Shown one piece after another: positions 48,960 through 58,606 of a stretch of 64,000 bases of DNA. Every line of letters starts with the position of its first letter. The stretch's first letter is position 1. This DNA is from Aeromicrobium terrae. Lineage in GTDB: Bacteria; Actinomycetota; Actinomycetes; Propionibacteriales; Nocardioidaceae. A program made the position numbers and the translations under genes. The stretch is taken from the NCBI RefSeq assembly GCF_008039565.1, contig NZ_VDUX01000001.1, forward strand, positions 124,001 through 188,000, read 5' to 3'. The notes under the pieces were generated by a model, which was not told the DNA's origin, did not search any database, and saw only the letters and a program-made list of their open reading frames with translations.

Positions 48960-50311
48960 TCCGGCTCGGCCTCGGGGAGATCGCCGAGATCGTCGGCGGC
49001 GTCGAGCACGGCGACGCCGGCACGGTGGTCTCCGGCGACCCGACGCTCGACTCCCGTGACGTCCGCCCCGGCGCCCTGTTCGTCGCACTCGCCGGGGAGC
49101 ACGTCGACGGCCACGACTACGCCACGGAAGCCGTGGCGGCAGGTGCGGCAGCCGTGCTCGCGTCCCGCGTGGTCGAGGCGCCGTGCGTCGTCGTCGACGA
49201 CGTCACGGTGGCGCTGGCGACGCTCGCCACCGAGGTCCTGCGGCGGCTCGGCACCACGGTGGTCGCCGTGACCGGCTCGCAGGGCAAGACGAGCGTCAAG
49301 GACCTGCTGGCGCAGGTGCTGGAGCCGACCGGTCCCACCGTGGCGCCGCGCGGCTCGTTCAACAACGACCTCGGGGTGCCGCTGACCGTCCTGCGCATCG
49401 ACGAGGACACGAGATTCCTGGTCGTCGAGATGGGCGCCCGCGGCATCGGGCACATCGCCGCTCTCTGCCGCATCGCGCCGCCGGACGTGTCGCTCGTCCT
49501 CAACGTCGGCCACGCCCACGTCGGCGAGTTCGGCTCGCCCAACGTCACCGCCCAGGCGAAGGGCGAGATCGTCGACGCGCTCTCGGCCGACGGCACCGCC
49601 GTGCTGAACGCCGACGACCACCGGGTCGCAGCGATGGCCGACCGGGTCGCAGGACGGGTGCTGACCTTCGGCCGGGCCGGCGACGTGACCCTCGGCGACG
49701 TCGAGCTGGACGCCGCCGGCGAGCCGCACTTCTCCCTCACGTACCGGGGCGAGACGGTCGACGTCCACGTCCCGCAGATCGGGGCGCACCACGCCGCGAA
49801 CGCCGCCGCTGCGGCAGCCGCAGGCATCGCGCTCGGGCTCGACCTCCCCACGATCTCCGAACGGCTCGGACGAGCCGGTGCGCAGTCACCGATGCGGATG
49901 GCGCGTCACGTCCGCTCGGACGGGCTCGTCGTCATCGACGACGCCTACAACGCGAACCCCGAGTCGATGGCCGCCGCGCTGCAGACCCTGCCGTCGCTGG
50001 GCGGCCATCGCACTATCGCGGTGCTGGGTGAGATGCTCGAGCTCGGGCCCGACAGCGCCGACCAGCACCGTGCCGTCGGACGCCTCGCCGCCGACCTCGG
50101 GATCGACCTGGTCCTCGCCGTCGGCCCCGGGGCCGCGGGGATCGCCGAGGGAGCAGGCGAGCGCGGCCGGGCCGTGGCGGACGTCTCCGAGGCCGTCTCG
50201 GCGCTCTCCGCGTGGCTCGCGCCGGACGACGTGGTGCTCGTGAAAGCATCGAGGGGCGCTCGACTCGAGCGTGTGACCGAGGCTCTGCTGGAAGGAACCC
50301 CGACGCGATGA
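48956..50311 (+). CDS. murF: UDP-N-acetylmuramoyl-tripeptide-D-alanyl-D-alanine ligase
   Basis: The 451-aa Mur ligase attaches D-Ala-D-Ala. Features: N-terminal [24 protein letters not shown] site [23 protein letters not shown] and [11 protein letters not shown] near the C-terminus. GTG 48956 overlaps the murE stop (GTGA), and the stop overlaps the mraY start. Confidence 0.96.
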   Translation: MIRLGLGEIAEIVGGVEHGDAGTVVSGDPTLDSRDVRPGALFVALAGEHVDGHDYATEAVAAGAAAVLASRVVEAPCVVVDDVTVALATLATEVLRRLGTTVVAVTGSQGKTSVKDLLAQVLEPTGPTVAPRGSFNNDLGVPLTVLRIDEDTRFLVVEMGARGIGHIAALCRIAPPDVSLVLNVGHAHVGEFGSPNVTAQAKGEIVDALSADGTAVLNADDHRVAAMADRVAGRVLTFGRAGDVTLGDVELDAAGEPHFSLTYRGETVDVHVPQIGAHHAANAAAAAAAGIALGLDLPTISERLGRAGAQSPMRMARHVRSDGLVVIDDAYNANPESMAAALQTLPSLGGHRTIAVLGEMLELGPDSADQHRAVGRLAADLGIDLVLAVGPGAAGIAEGAGERGRAVADVSEAVSALSAWLAPDDVVLVKASRGARLERVTEALLEGTPTR

Positions 50312-51372
50312 AGGCCATCCTGATCGCCGGCGCGTTCGCGCTCCTCGGGACGCTCATCGGCACGCGGTTCGCGATCAGCGTGCTGGTCAAGAAGGGGTAC
50401 GGCCAGCTGATCCGCGACGACGGCCCGACGTCGCACCACACGAAGCGCGGCACGCCCACGATGGGCGGCCTGGTGATCATCATCGCGGTCGTCGTCTCCT
50501 ACGCGATCGCGAAGCTCGCCACCGGTTTCCGGCCCAGCGCGTCGGCGCTCCTGCTGCTGTTCCTGTTCGTCGGCCTCGGCGCCATCGGGTTCCTGGACGA
50601 CTACATCAAGATCTCCAAGCAGCGCAGCCTCGGCCTGCGCAGCAAGGCGAAGATGATCGGCCAGATCGTCGTCGGCCTGGTCTTCGCGATCGCCGCGATC
50701 GGCTGGGAGGACAACACCGGTCGCACGGTCATCACGCACGCCGTCTCGTTCACGCGCGACTTCGACGGCTGGGAGCTGCCCACCGTCCTGCTCGTCGTCT
50801 GGGTGCTGCTGATGATCGCCGGCACCAGCAACGGCGTGAACCTCACCGACGGCCTCGACGGCCTCGCCACCGGCGCCGCCACGATGGTCTTCGGCGCCTA
50901 CGTCTTCATCAACATCTGGCAGAGCAACCAGAACTGTCAGTACAACCCGGGGCTCAAGTGCTACGAGGTGCGCGACCCGCTCGACCTCGCCGTCGTCGCC
51001 TCCGCGCTCACGGGCGCGTGCTTCGGCTTCCTGTGGTGGAACGCGTCGCCCGCCAAGATCTTCATGGGCGACACCGGCTCGCTGAGCCTCGGCGGCGCGA
51101 TGGCCGGGTTCGCGCTGATGACCCGCACCGAGCTGCTGCTGGTCGTCGTCGGCGGCCTGTTCGTCGCCATCACCGCATCGGTGATCCTCCAGGTGGCCTA
51201 CTTCAAGCTGACGAAGGGCAAACGGATCTTCCGGATGGCCCCCCTGCAGCACCACTTCGAGCTGCTGGGGTGGGCGGAGATCACGATCGTGGTCCGCTTC
51301 TGGATCATCAGCGGTCTGTGCGTGATCACCGGGCTCGGCATCTTCTACTGGGAGTGGGTCACCGGCGTATGA
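50308..51372 (+). CDS. mraY: Phospho-N-acetylmuramoyl-pentapeptide-transferase
   Basis: The 354-aa polytopic enzyme (10 TM segments expected) makes lipid I from UDP-MurNAc-pentapeptide and undecaprenyl phosphate. Catalytic motifs are intact: [13 protein letters not shown] (Asp-Asp), [21 protein letters not shown] and [14 protein letters not shown] 50308 lies in the overlap with murF; the apparent upstream frame (from 50212) is just the murF 3' end. Confidence 0.96.
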   Translation: MKAILIAGAFALLGTLIGTRFAISVLVKKGYGQLIRDDGPTSHHTKRGTPTMGGLVIIIAVVVSYAIAKLATGFRPSASALLLLFLFVGLGAIGFLDDYIKISKQRSLGLRSKAKMIGQIVVGLVFAIAAIGWEDNTGRTVITHAVSFTRDFDGWELPTVLLVVWVLLMIAGTSNGVNLTDGLDGLATGAATMVFGAYVFINIWQSNQNCQYNPGLKCYEVRDPLDLAVVASALTGACFGFLWWNASPAKIFMGDTGSLSLGGAMAGFALMTRTELLLVVVGGLFVAITASVILQVAYFKLTKGKRIFRMAPLQHHFELLGWAEITIVVRFWIISGLCVITGLGIFYWEWVTGV

Positions 51373-52826
51373 GCACCCCGCTGCCCCCGTGGAACCAGGT
51401 CACGGCGGTGGTGTGCGGCTTCGGCGTGAGTGGCTTCGCCGCCGCGGACACGCTGCTGCACCTCGGGGCGTCGGTGATCGTGCTCGACGAGCGGGAGCCG
51501 GACGACCCCGGCGGGGGTTCCGGACCGTGGGCGGAGAGTGATGCAGAGAAGGCTCGGCTTCTGGAGTTCCTGGGGGCCGACCTCCGGCTCGGTCCGGGCT
51601 CCACGGAACGGCTGCCGCGGGCGGACCTGGTCGTGACGTCGCCGGGCTGGCGGCCCACCGTGCCGCTGCTCGTGGAGGCGGCGGCGAAGGGCGTCCCGGT
51701 GTGGGGCGAGGTCGAGCTCGCCTGGCGGCTCCGCGGGGAGGACGCCGCGCCCTGGCTGTGCGTCACCGGCACCAACGGCAAGACCACGGTGGTGCAGATG
51801 CTCGAGGCGATGCTGCAGGCCGCCGGGCTCCGCGGGCTCGCGGTCGGCAACGTCGGCACCCCGGTGCTGCAGGCCGTGATGGACCCCGAAGGGTTCGACG
51901 TGCTCGCCGTGGAGCTCTCCAGCTACCAGCTGCACTGGAGCTCGTCGATCGCCGCGGAGAGCGCGGCCGTGCTCAACCTGGCGCCCGACCACCTCGACTG
52001 GCACGGCTCGCTCGAGGCGTACGGCGCGGACAAGGCCCGGGTCTACGAGGGCGTCCAGGTGGCGTGCGTCTACAACGTCCAGGACCCGGCCACCGAGCAG
52101 ATGGTCCGCGACGCCGACGTCGCCGAGGGCGCCCGGGCCATCGGGTTCACGCTCGGCGTGCCGGGGCCGAGCATGCTCGGCGTCGTCGACGACGTCCTGG
52201 CCGACCGCGCCTTCATCGATGATCGGCACTCCAGCGCCCAGGAGCTCGCCACCCTGGCCGACCTGCCCGACGCCGCGCCGCACACGGTGGCCAATGCGCT
52301 CGCCGCCGCCGCGCTCGCCCGCGCCCACGGCGTGGAGCCGAGGGCCGTGCGCGACGGTCTCCGGAGCTTCCGTGCCGGCCCGCACCGCATCGCGCTGGTC
52401 GCCGAGATCGACGGGGTCCGTTACGTCGACGACTCCAAGGCCACCAATCCGCACGCCGCGCTCGCGTCGCTGACCAGCGTCGACTCCGTCGTCTGGATCG
52501 CCGGGGGACTGGCCAAGGGCGCCACCTTCGACGAGCTCGTCCAGGCCGCGCGGGACCGCCTGCGCGGCGTCGTGCTCATCGGGACGGACCGGGACGTCAT
52601 CGCCGACGCGCTCCGGCGACACGCACCGGATGTGCCGGTCGTGGAGGTCGTGAGCAGGGAGGATGACCTCATGGACCGCGTCGTGGAGTCCGCGACACGG
52701 ATGGCACGCGCGGGGGACACCGTGCTGCTGGCCCCGGGATGCGCGTCCATGGACCAGTTCCGCGACTACGCAGCTCGCGGAGACGCCTTCGTCGAGGCGG
52801 TCAGACGCCTCGACGGCCGAGCCTGA
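51369..52826 (+). CDS. murD: UDP-N-acetylmuramoylalanine-D-glutamate ligase
   Basis: The 485-aa Mur ligase adds D-glutamate. ATP loop [28 protein letters not shown] and the C-terminal [14 protein letters not shown] are present. In the N-terminal domain, between [11 protein letters not shown] and [10 protein letters not shown], the protein contains an extra segment [13 protein letters not shown] encoded by repeat copy C (51507-51540); it lies in a loop and the reading frame stays open, so the enzyme should tolerate it. ATG overlaps mraY by 4 nt. Confidence 0.95.
   Translation: MSTPLPPWNQVTAVVCGFGVSGFAAADTLLHLGASVIVLDEREPDDPGGGSGPWAESDAEKARLLEFLGADLRLGPGSTERLPRADLVVTSPGWRPTVPLLVEAAAKGVPVWGEVELAWRLRGEDAAPWLCVTGTNGKTTVVQMLEAMLQAAGLRGLAVGNVGTPVLQAVMDPEGFDVLAVELSSYQLHWSSSIAAESAAVLNLAPDHLDWHGSLEAYGADKARVYEGVQVACVYNVQDPATEQMVRDADVAEGARAIGFTLGVPGPSMLGVVDDVLADRAFIDDRHSSAQELATLADLPDAAPHTVANALAAAALARAHGVEPRAVRDGLRSFRAGPHRIALVAEIDGVRYVDDSKATNPHAALASLTSVDSVVWIAGGLAKGATFDELVQAARDRLRGVVLIGTDRDVIADALRRHAPDVPVVEVVSREDDLMDRVVESATRMARAGDTVLLAPGCASMDQFRDYAARGDAFVEAVRRLDGRA
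51507..51540 (+). repeat. 34-bp GC-rich hairpin repeat, copy C (inside murD)
   Basis: CCCGGCGGGGGTTCCGGACC followed by GTGGGCGGAGAGTG differs from copy A at 4 of 34 positions. It lies in frame within murD and is translated as [11 protein letters not shown]. The same frame is used in copy D of murC. Confidence 0.85.
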
Positions 52827-52836
52827 GAGGACCGGC

Positions 52837-54066
52837 ATGAGCACGACTGCCGACCGACGCGCCCCCGCCGTCGTCGACGCCGCTCATCGCGTCCTCGAGC
52901 GCCCCCTGGCGTCCTACCAGCTCGTGCTCGGCTCGTCCGCGCTCCTGCTCGGCCTCGGGCTGATCATGGTGCTCAGCGCGAGCTCGGTGCTCGCCTTCAA
53001 CGTCTACGGCAGCTCGTTCGCCATCGTCGCGCGGCAGGCCATCTTCGCGATCGGCGGCGTGATCGGGGCGATCATCGTCGCCCAGATGCCGCTGACGCTG
53101 CTGCGCCGCCTCATCACGCCGTTCCTGATCGTCTCGGTGCTGCTGATCTTCGCCACGTTCGTGCCCGGCGTCGGCATCTCCGTCAACGGCAACCGCAACT
53201 GGCTGCCGTTGTTCGGCGGGTTCCAGCTGCAGCCGTCGGAGTTCGCCAAGCTCGCGGTCGTGCTGTGGATCGCCGACCTCTACGCGCGCCGCGGCCGCAA
53301 GCTCTCCTCCACGCGGATGATCCTGATGCCGATGATCCCGGTCGCCGGCGGCGTCGCGGCGCTCGTCGTCGGCCAGCACGACCTCGGCACCGCGCTGGTC
53401 CTGTTCGCCGTGATCGTCGGGATGCTGTTCGTCGTCGGCCTGCCGGCGCGGCAGATGGGGGCCGTGGTCGCGGGCCTCGGCGTCATCTGCGTCTTCTTCG
53501 TCGCCACCGCCCCGCACCGCGTCGCGCGCCTGCTCAACTTCTTCGACCCGATGTCCGACCCCGACAAGGCCGGCTACCAGGCCATCCACGGGATGATGGG
53601 CTTCGCCCGCGGCGGCTTCTGGGGGGTCGGGCTCGGCGGCAGCCGGCAGAAGTGGGGCGCCCTGCCGGAGGCGCACACCGACTTCATCCTCGCCGTGATC
53701 GGCGAGGAGCTCGGCCTCATCGGCAGCTTCGTCGTGCTCGGGCTGTTCGTGATGCTCGCGGTCGCGGGCATCCGCACCGCCACGCGGACGCCCGACCCGT
53801 TCGTCCGCTACACCGCCGCCGGCATCGTCATCTGGATCCTGTCCCAGGCGATCATCAACATCGGCATGGTGCTCGGCCTCCTGCCGGTGATCGGCATCCC
53901 GCTCCCGCTGGTGTCGTACGGCGGCTCCAGCCTGCTCGTGACCGTCGTCGCCTGCGGCATCCTGCTCAAGTGCGCCACCACCGAGCCCGGCGCCCAGCGC
54001 GCGCTCGCGGCGAGCAAGGAGCGCCGCAAGCGCAAGCGCGGTCACCGCGCCGCCAAGGGGCGCTGA
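52837..54066 (+). CDS. ftsW: SEDS peptidoglycan glycosyltransferase FtsW
   Basis: The 409-aa protein has ten TM segments and SEDS motifs: GNRNWLPLFGGFQLQPSEFA (catalytic Asp is replaced by the usual pattern after TM4), QHDLGTALVLF, EAHTDFILAVIGEELG (with Asp/Glu) and PLVSYGGSS. It polymerises septal glycan with FtsI. ATG 52837 follows a GAGAGG ribosome binding site 10 nt after murD. The basic C-terminal tail (KERRKRKRGHRAAKGR) is notable. Confidence 0.95.
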   Translation: MSTTADRRAPAVVDAAHRVLERPLASYQLVLGSSALLLGLGLIMVLSASSVLAFNVYGSSFAIVARQAIFAIGGVIGAIIVAQMPLTLLRRLITPFLIVSVLLIFATFVPGVGISVNGNRNWLPLFGGFQLQPSEFAKLAVVLWIADLYARRGRKLSSTRMILMPMIPVAGGVAALVVGQHDLGTALVLFAVIVGMLFVVGLPARQMGAVVAGLGVICVFFVATAPHRVARLLNFFDPMSDPDKAGYQAIHGMMGFARGGFWGVGLGGSRQKWGALPEAHTDFILAVIGEELGLIGSFVVLGLFVMLAVAGIRTATRTPDPFVRYTAAGIVIWILSQAIINIGMVLGLLPVIGIPLPLVSYGGSSLLVTVVACGILLKCATTEPGAQRALAASKERRKRKRGHRAAKGR

Positions 54067-54069
54067 GCC

Positions 54070-55140
54070 GTGCGGGTCCTGCTCGCTGGCGGAGGCACCG
54101 CCGGTCACACGTCCCCGCTGCTCGCCACCGCCGCGGTGCTGCGCGACGAGGGCGCGGAGATCACCTGTCTGGGCACGCCACGCGGCCTCGAGGTCACCCT
54201 CGTGCCCGAGGCCGGCTACCCGCTCGAGCTCGTGCCGCCCGTCCCGCTGCCCCGCAAGCCCAACAAGGCCTTGCTGCAGGTGCCGCAACGTCTCCGGCAG
54301 GCCGCGAAGGCCACCGGCGACGTGTTCGACCGCGTGAAGCCTGACGTCGTCGTCGGGTTCGGCGGATACGTCTCGGTGCCGGCGTACCTGGTCGCCCGCA
54401 AGCGGCACCTCCCGCTCGTGGTGCACGAGGGCAACGCCGTCCCGGGCATCGCGAACAAGCTGGGGGCGCGGTTCACCGAGCACGTCGCCACCAGCTTCCC
54501 GGACACGGACCTCCCGCACGCCACCTACCTCGGGCTGCCGATCCGCCGGCAGATCTCGCAGCTGGACCGCGCGGCCCTGCGGGCCGAGGCGCGCGCCCAC
54601 TTCGGCCTCGACCCGGACCGGCCGACGCTGCTCGTCACCGGCGGCTCCCAGGGGGCCCGGCGCATCAACCTCGCCGTCTCGGGCGCTGCTCACGACCTCG
54701 CCGACGCCGGGGTGCAGGTGCTGCACGCGGCCGGGCGGCCCGAGGAGGTCACCCTCGACCCGCGCGCCGGTGACCCGCCGTACGTCGTCGCCGGCTTCAT
54801 CGACCGGATCGACCTCGCCTACGCCGCCGCCGACCTGATCGTCTGCCGCGCCGGCGCCAACACGGTCACCGAGGTCGCGGCCGTCGGGCTGCCGGCGGCG
54901 TTCGTCCCGCTGCCCATCGGCAACGGCGAGCAGGCCCACAACGCGCACCCGGTGGTCAAGGCCGGGGGAGCGCTGATGATCGACGACGAGGCCCTCACGC
55001 CCACCTGGGTCGACCGGGTGCTGGTGCCGCTGGTCACCGATCCGGCCCGCCTTGAGCGGATGTCGAGCGCCGCCACGGGTCTGGTGCCGCGCGACGCCGA
55101 CGAGCGCCTGGCCCAGATGATCGTGGCGGCCGCCGGATGA
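54070..55140 (+). CDS. murG: Lipid II synthase (GlcNAc transferase)
   Basis: The 356-aa GT28 enzyme converts lipid I to lipid II at the inner membrane face. It has the N-terminal LLAGGGTAGHTSPLLA, VVGFGGYVSVPAYL, HEGNAVPGIANKLG, VTGGSQGARRIN and AGANTVTEVAAVGLPA (UDP-GlcNAc site). GTG 54070 begins 3 nt after the ftsW stop; it overlaps murC by 4 nt. Confidence 0.96.
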   Translation: MRVLLAGGGTAGHTSPLLATAAVLRDEGAEITCLGTPRGLEVTLVPEAGYPLELVPPVPLPRKPNKALLQVPQRLRQAAKATGDVFDRVKPDVVVGFGGYVSVPAYLVARKRHLPLVVHEGNAVPGIANKLGARFTEHVATSFPDTDLPHATYLGLPIRRQISQLDRAALRAEARAHFGLDPDRPTLLVTGGSQGARRINLAVSGAAHDLADAGVQVLHAAGRPEEVTLDPRAGDPPYVVAGFIDRIDLAYAAADLIVCRAGANTVTEVAAVGLPAAFVPLPIGNGEQAHNAHPVVKAGGALMIDDEALTPTWVDRVLVPLVTDPARLERMSSAATGLVPRDADERLAQMIVAAAG

Positions 55141-56570
55141 GGATCCCGGTCCCGACCGAGATCCCGCCCGTCGACCGTCTCGGCCACGTCCACTTCATCG
55201 GCGTCGGTGGCGCCGGGCTCTCAGCCATCGCGCGGCTGATGGTGCAGCAGGGCGTCCCGGTGAGCGGGAGCGACGCCGTGGACTCACCGGTCCTCGAGGC
55301 GCTCCGGTCGGAGGGCGTCACCTGCTTCGTCGGGCACGCCGCTGAGCACCTGGCCGGTGCGGACACCGTGGTGGCGTCCACGGCGGTGCGGGAGGACAAC
55401 CCCGAGGTCGTCGAGGCCCAGCAGCGCGGCCTCCGGTTGTGGCCGCGGTCGGCCGGGCTCCGCTCGGTCATGGCCGGCCGGCGCACCGTCGCAGTGGCCG
55501 GGACCCACGGCAAGACCACCACCACCGCGATGCTGACGTTCGCGCTCACCGCCGCCGGGGCCGAGCCGTCGTTCGCGATCGGCGCCGAGGTCGCCGGCCT
55601 GGGCACCAACGCCCGGGTCGGATCGGGGGACGTGCTCGTCGCGGAGGCCGACGAGAGCGACGGCGCCTTCCTGGTCTACGAGCCGGAGGGCGCCATCATC
55701 ACGAACGTCGACGCCGACCACCTCGACACCTGGGGCACCGAGGAGGCCTACGCCGCGGCGTTCGCCGACTTCGTCGACACGGTGGGCCGCTTCGTCGTCC
55801 TCGCGGCCGACGACCCCGGTGCCGCTCGCCTGGCCGAGCGCGCACGGTCCCGCGGCCTGACGGTCGTCACGGCGGGCACGGACCCGGGCGCGGACCTGCG
55901 GGCGGTCGACGTGGTCGTGGAGCCGAGCGGCACCACGTTCGGCGTGGAGCGCGACGGTCGCCACGTCGTCGACGTCCGGCTCGCCGTCCCGGGGGAGCAC
56001 TACGCGCAGGACGCGCTCCTCGCGCTCGGCGCGGGGCTCGTGCTGGGCCACGACGCCGAGCAGCTCGCCGACGGGCTTTCCCGCTACGCCGGCGCACACC
56101 GCCGGATGGAGCACCTCGGCGACGCCGGGGGAGTCCGCGTGTACGACTCCTACGCCCACCACCCGACCGAGATCCGCGCCGACCTCGCGGCGGCGCGGGC
56201 CCTGGCCGGCAGCGGCCGCCTGGTCGTCGCGTTCCAGCCGCACCTCGTCAGCCGCACCCGCATCTTCGGCGCGCAGATGGGTCGGGAGCTGTCTGCCGCC
56301 GACCGCGTCGTGGTGGCCGACCTCTACCTCGCCCGCGAGGACCCCGACCCCGACGTCACGGCGGCCACGGTGCTCGAGACCGTCGACAGGCCGGAGGCCA
56401 CGGCCGGTGGACCGGTCGCCGACCTCGCCGACGTCCTTGTCCCGCTGCTGCACGAGGGCGACCTCCTGCTCACCCTGGGAGCCGGTGACATCACCACGGT
56501 CGGCCCGGTCGTCTTGGAACGTCTTTCGCCCGGCGGGGGTTCCGGGCCGTGGGCGGACGATCAGCAATGA
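55137..56570 (+). CDS. murC: UDP-N-acetylmuramate-L-alanine ligase
   Basis: The 477-aa enzyme starts the stem peptide. N-terminal HFIGVGGAGLSAIARLMV (UDP-binding), VAGTHGKTTTTAML (ATP), EADESDGAFL and YDSYAHHPTEIRADL are typical. The last about 14 residues, [14 protein letters not shown], come from repeat copy D and extend the protein beyond the usual end (VVLERL), a C-terminal addition likely without effect. Its stop overlaps ftsQ (ATGA). Confidence 0.95.
   Translation: MRIPVPTEIPPVDRLGHVHFIGVGGAGLSAIARLMVQQGVPVSGSDAVDSPVLEALRSEGVTCFVGHAAEHLAGADTVVASTAVREDNPEVVEAQQRGLRLWPRSAGLRSVMAGRRTVAVAGTHGKTTTTAMLTFALTAAGAEPSFAIGAEVAGLGTNARVGSGDVLVAEADESDGAFLVYEPEGAIITNVDADHLDTWGTEEAYAAAFADFVDTVGRFVVLAADDPGAARLAERARSRGLTVVTAGTDPGADLRAVDVVVEPSGTTFGVERDGRHVVDVRLAVPGEHYAQDALLALGAGLVLGHDAEQLADGLSRYAGAHRRMEHLGDAGGVRVYDSYAHHPTEIRADLAAARALAGSGRLVVAFQPHLVSRTRIFGAQMGRELSAADRVVVADLYLAREDPDPDVTAATVLETVDRPEATAGGPVADLADVLVPLLHEGDLLLTLGAGDITTVGPVVLERLSPGGGSGPWADDQQ
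56529..56562 (+). repeat. 34-bp GC-rich hairpin repeat, copy D (3' end of murC)
   Basis: CCCGGCGGGGGTTCCGGGCC followed by GTGGGCGGACGATC. The first 28 positions differ from copy A at one base; the last six are less alike. It forms the murC C-terminal codons and ends 4 nt before the ftsQ start. Confidence 0.85.
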
Positions 56571-57292
56571 GTGAGGAGCGCTTCGCGGAGAAGGTGCGCG
56601 ACGACAAGCGGCGCCGGCTCCGCCGGACGGGCCTCGTGGTGCTGTCCATCGTCGTCGCGGCCACCCTTGTGTGGGTCGTCTGGTTCTCGCAGGTCCTCGC
56701 GGTGCAGACCGTGAAGGTCGAGGGCGTCACCACGCTGAAGGCCGCCCAGGTGCGGTCGCAGGCCGCAGTCCGCCTGGGGGAGCCGCTCGTGCGGGTCGAC
56801 ACCGCCCAGATCGAGTCGCGGGTGGCCGGCATCCCGCGGGTGCAGAAGGCCGTGGTGTCGCGGAAGTGGCCGCACACGCTCGTCATCCGGGTCCAGGAGC
56901 GCAAGGCCGTGGCGTGGGTCCGCGACGGGCTGCAGGTCCGGCTGATCGACAAGTACGGCATCGACTTCCGCACCCTGGACAAGCAGCCCAAGTCGCTCAT
57001 GGAGATCGACGTGACGGCGTTCGAGGCGCGCGAGCGCCAGCAGTCGCTGGAGGCCGCCGCCACCGTCATCGAGCTGATCCGCACGTCCGACCCCGCGCTG
57101 TACAAGCAGGTTCAGGCCGTCTCCGCCGACACGAAGGACTCCGTGGAGCTGAACCTGACCAAGGGCCGCACGGTGGTCTGGGGGAGCGCGGCCAAGGGCG
57201 AGCAGAAGATCCGCGTGCTGCGGCCGCTGCTCAAGATCAAGGCGCGCGGCTACGACGTCAGCGCCCCGGAGCAGCCCACCACCAAGCCCTGA
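56567..57292 (+). CDS. ftsQ: Cell division protein FtsQ
   Basis: The 241-aa bitopic protein has a basic cytoplasmic tail (about 25 residues), one TM helix (about 26-45, VVLSIVVAATLVWVVWF), a POTRA domain beginning VKVEGVTTLKAAQVRS and a beta domain with VSRKWPHTLVIRVQERKAVAW. It recruits FtsL/FtsB and controls FtsWI. ATG 56567 lies in the 4-nt overlap with murC. It is followed by the ftsZ leader region. Confidence 0.95.
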   Translation: MSEERFAEKVRDDKRRRLRRTGLVVLSIVVAATLVWVVWFSQVLAVQTVKVEGVTTLKAAQVRSQAAVRLGEPLVRVDTAQIESRVAGIPRVQKAVVSRKWPHTLVIRVQERKAVAWVRDGLQVRLIDKYGIDFRTLDKQPKSLMEIDVTAFEARERQQSLEAAATVIELIRTSDPALYKQVQAVSADTKDSVELNLTKGRTVVWGSAAKGEQKIRVLRPLLKIKARGYDVSAPEQPTTKP

Positions 57293-57370
57293 GGACAAAT
57301 CAGCGGTGGGGCGCGGCGTGTCGTCCGGGGGGAGGCCGGGAACGCCCGTAGCGTCATCAGTGTCAGCAGG

Positions 57371-57443
57371 TTGACATAACTATAAACCTCCACCTCAGGG
57401 TTAGAGTTCACCGGATTTTCCAGTGGCAGAGAAGGGACGCACC
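57371..57443 (+). promoter_or_regulatory. ftsZ promoter/leader with inverted repeat
   Basis: A TTGACA hexamer (57371-57376) is followed by TATAAA (57381-57386) and TAGAGT (57402-57407). CTATAAACC (57380-57388) and GGGTTAGAG (57398-57406) form an imperfect dyad (7 of 9 pairs) around TCCACCTCA. A similar conserved element before ftsZ is recalled from streptomycetes and other actinobacteria. It is AT-rich compared with everything around it. Spacing from TTGACA to TAGAGT (25 nt) is too long for a single promoter, so overlapping promoters or an RNA element are possible. A GAAGGGA ribosome binding site is at 57431-57437. Confidence 0.65.
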
Positions 57444-58571
57444 ATGGCGGTTCAGAACTACCTCGCCGTGATCAAGGTCGTCGGCATCGGTGGCGGCGGC
57501 GTCAACGCCGTGAACCGGATGATCGAGGTCGGGCTGAAGGGCGTCGAGTTCATCGCGATCAACACCGACGCGCAGGCTCTGCTCATGAGCGACGCCGACG
57601 TCAAGCTCGACGTCGGACGCGACTCCACGCGCGGTCTCGGGGCCGGCGCGAACCCTGAGATCGGCAAGCGGGCCGCCGAGGACCACGCCGAGGAGATCGA
57701 GGCCGCCATCAAGGGCGCCGACATGGTCTTCGTCACCGCAGGCGAGGGCGGCGGCACCGGCACCGGCGGCGCTCCCGTCGTGGCCCGCATCGCCCGGTCC
57801 CTGGGTGCCCTGACCATCGGCGTCGTCACGCGCCCGTTCACGTTCGAGGGACGCAACCGCTCGCTGCAGGCCGACACCGGCATCCAGTCGCTGCGCGAGG
57901 AGGTCGACACCCTCATCGTCATCCCCAACGACCGCCTGCTGTCCATCAGCGACCCGAACGTCAGCCTGCTCGACTCGTTCCGCCAGGCCGACCAGGTGCT
58001 CCACCAGGGCGTCTCCGGCATCACCGACCTCATCACCACGCCGGGCCTGATCAACCTCGACTTCGCCGACGTGAAGTCCGTGATGTCCGACGCCGGCTCG
58101 GCCCTCATGGGCATCGGCTCGGCACGCGGCGAGCACCGCGCGGCCGTGGCCGCGGAGATGGCGGTGTCGAGCCCGCTGCTCGAGGCGAGCATCGAGGGCG
58201 CGCGCGGCGTGCTCCTGTCGATCGCCGGCGGGTCCGACCTCGGCCTGTTCGAGATCAACGAGGCCGCCGGACTGGTCGCCGACGCGGTGCACCAGGACGC
58301 CAACATCATCTTCGGCGCGGTCATCGACGACGCGCTCGGCGACGAGGTGCGGGTCACCGTCATCGCCGCCGGGTTCGACGGTGGCGAGCCCAAGGTGCGC
58401 GACGCGTCGCAGCCCGCGCTGCTCAAGGACGCCCCCGTCACGCCGCCCACGGCCGAGCAGATCGCCGCGGACCCGGTCCTCGACGGCGAGGCCGAGCGGG
58501 TCACCGTCCCGGCCGACCCGCCGCCGGCCGAGTACGGCGACGACCTCGACATCCCCGACTTCCTGCGCTGA
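57444..58571 (+). CDS. ftsZ: Cell division GTPase FtsZ
   Basis: The 375-aa tubulin homologue polymerises into the Z ring. It has [15 protein letters not shown], the GTP signature [13 protein letters not shown], the T7 loop [15 protein letters not shown] and the C-terminal tail [10 protein letters not shown] that binds SepF and FtsW. ATG 57444 follows AAGGGA by 6 nt; GTG 57423 is upstream in frame but lacks a site. Length is shorter than in streptomycetes (about 399) because the linker is short. Confidence 0.97.
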   Translation: MAVQNYLAVIKVVGIGGGGVNAVNRMIEVGLKGVEFIAINTDAQALLMSDADVKLDVGRDSTRGLGAGANPEIGKRAAEDHAEEIEAAIKGADMVFVTAGEGGGTGTGGAPVVARIARSLGALTIGVVTRPFTFEGRNRSLQADTGIQSLREEVDTLIVIPNDRLLSISDPNVSLLDSFRQADQVLHQGVSGITDLITTPGLINLDFADVKSVMSDAGSALMGIGSARGEHRAAVAAEMAVSSPLLEASIEGARGVLLSIAGGSDLGLFEINEAAGLVADAVHQDANIIFGAVIDDALGDEVRVTVIAAGFDGGEPKVRDASQPALLKDAPVTPPTAEQIAADPVLDGEAERVTVPADPPPAEYGDDLDIPDFLR

Positions 58572-58606
58572 CCTCGTCGCTGGAGCCGGCCGGTAGCCTC
58601 GCCGGT

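Noticed and set aside
57293..57370. Missing ftsA between ftsQ and ftsZ as a deletion
   Set aside because: Actinobacteria lack ftsA as a rule; sepF, present in this cluster, supplies the membrane link.
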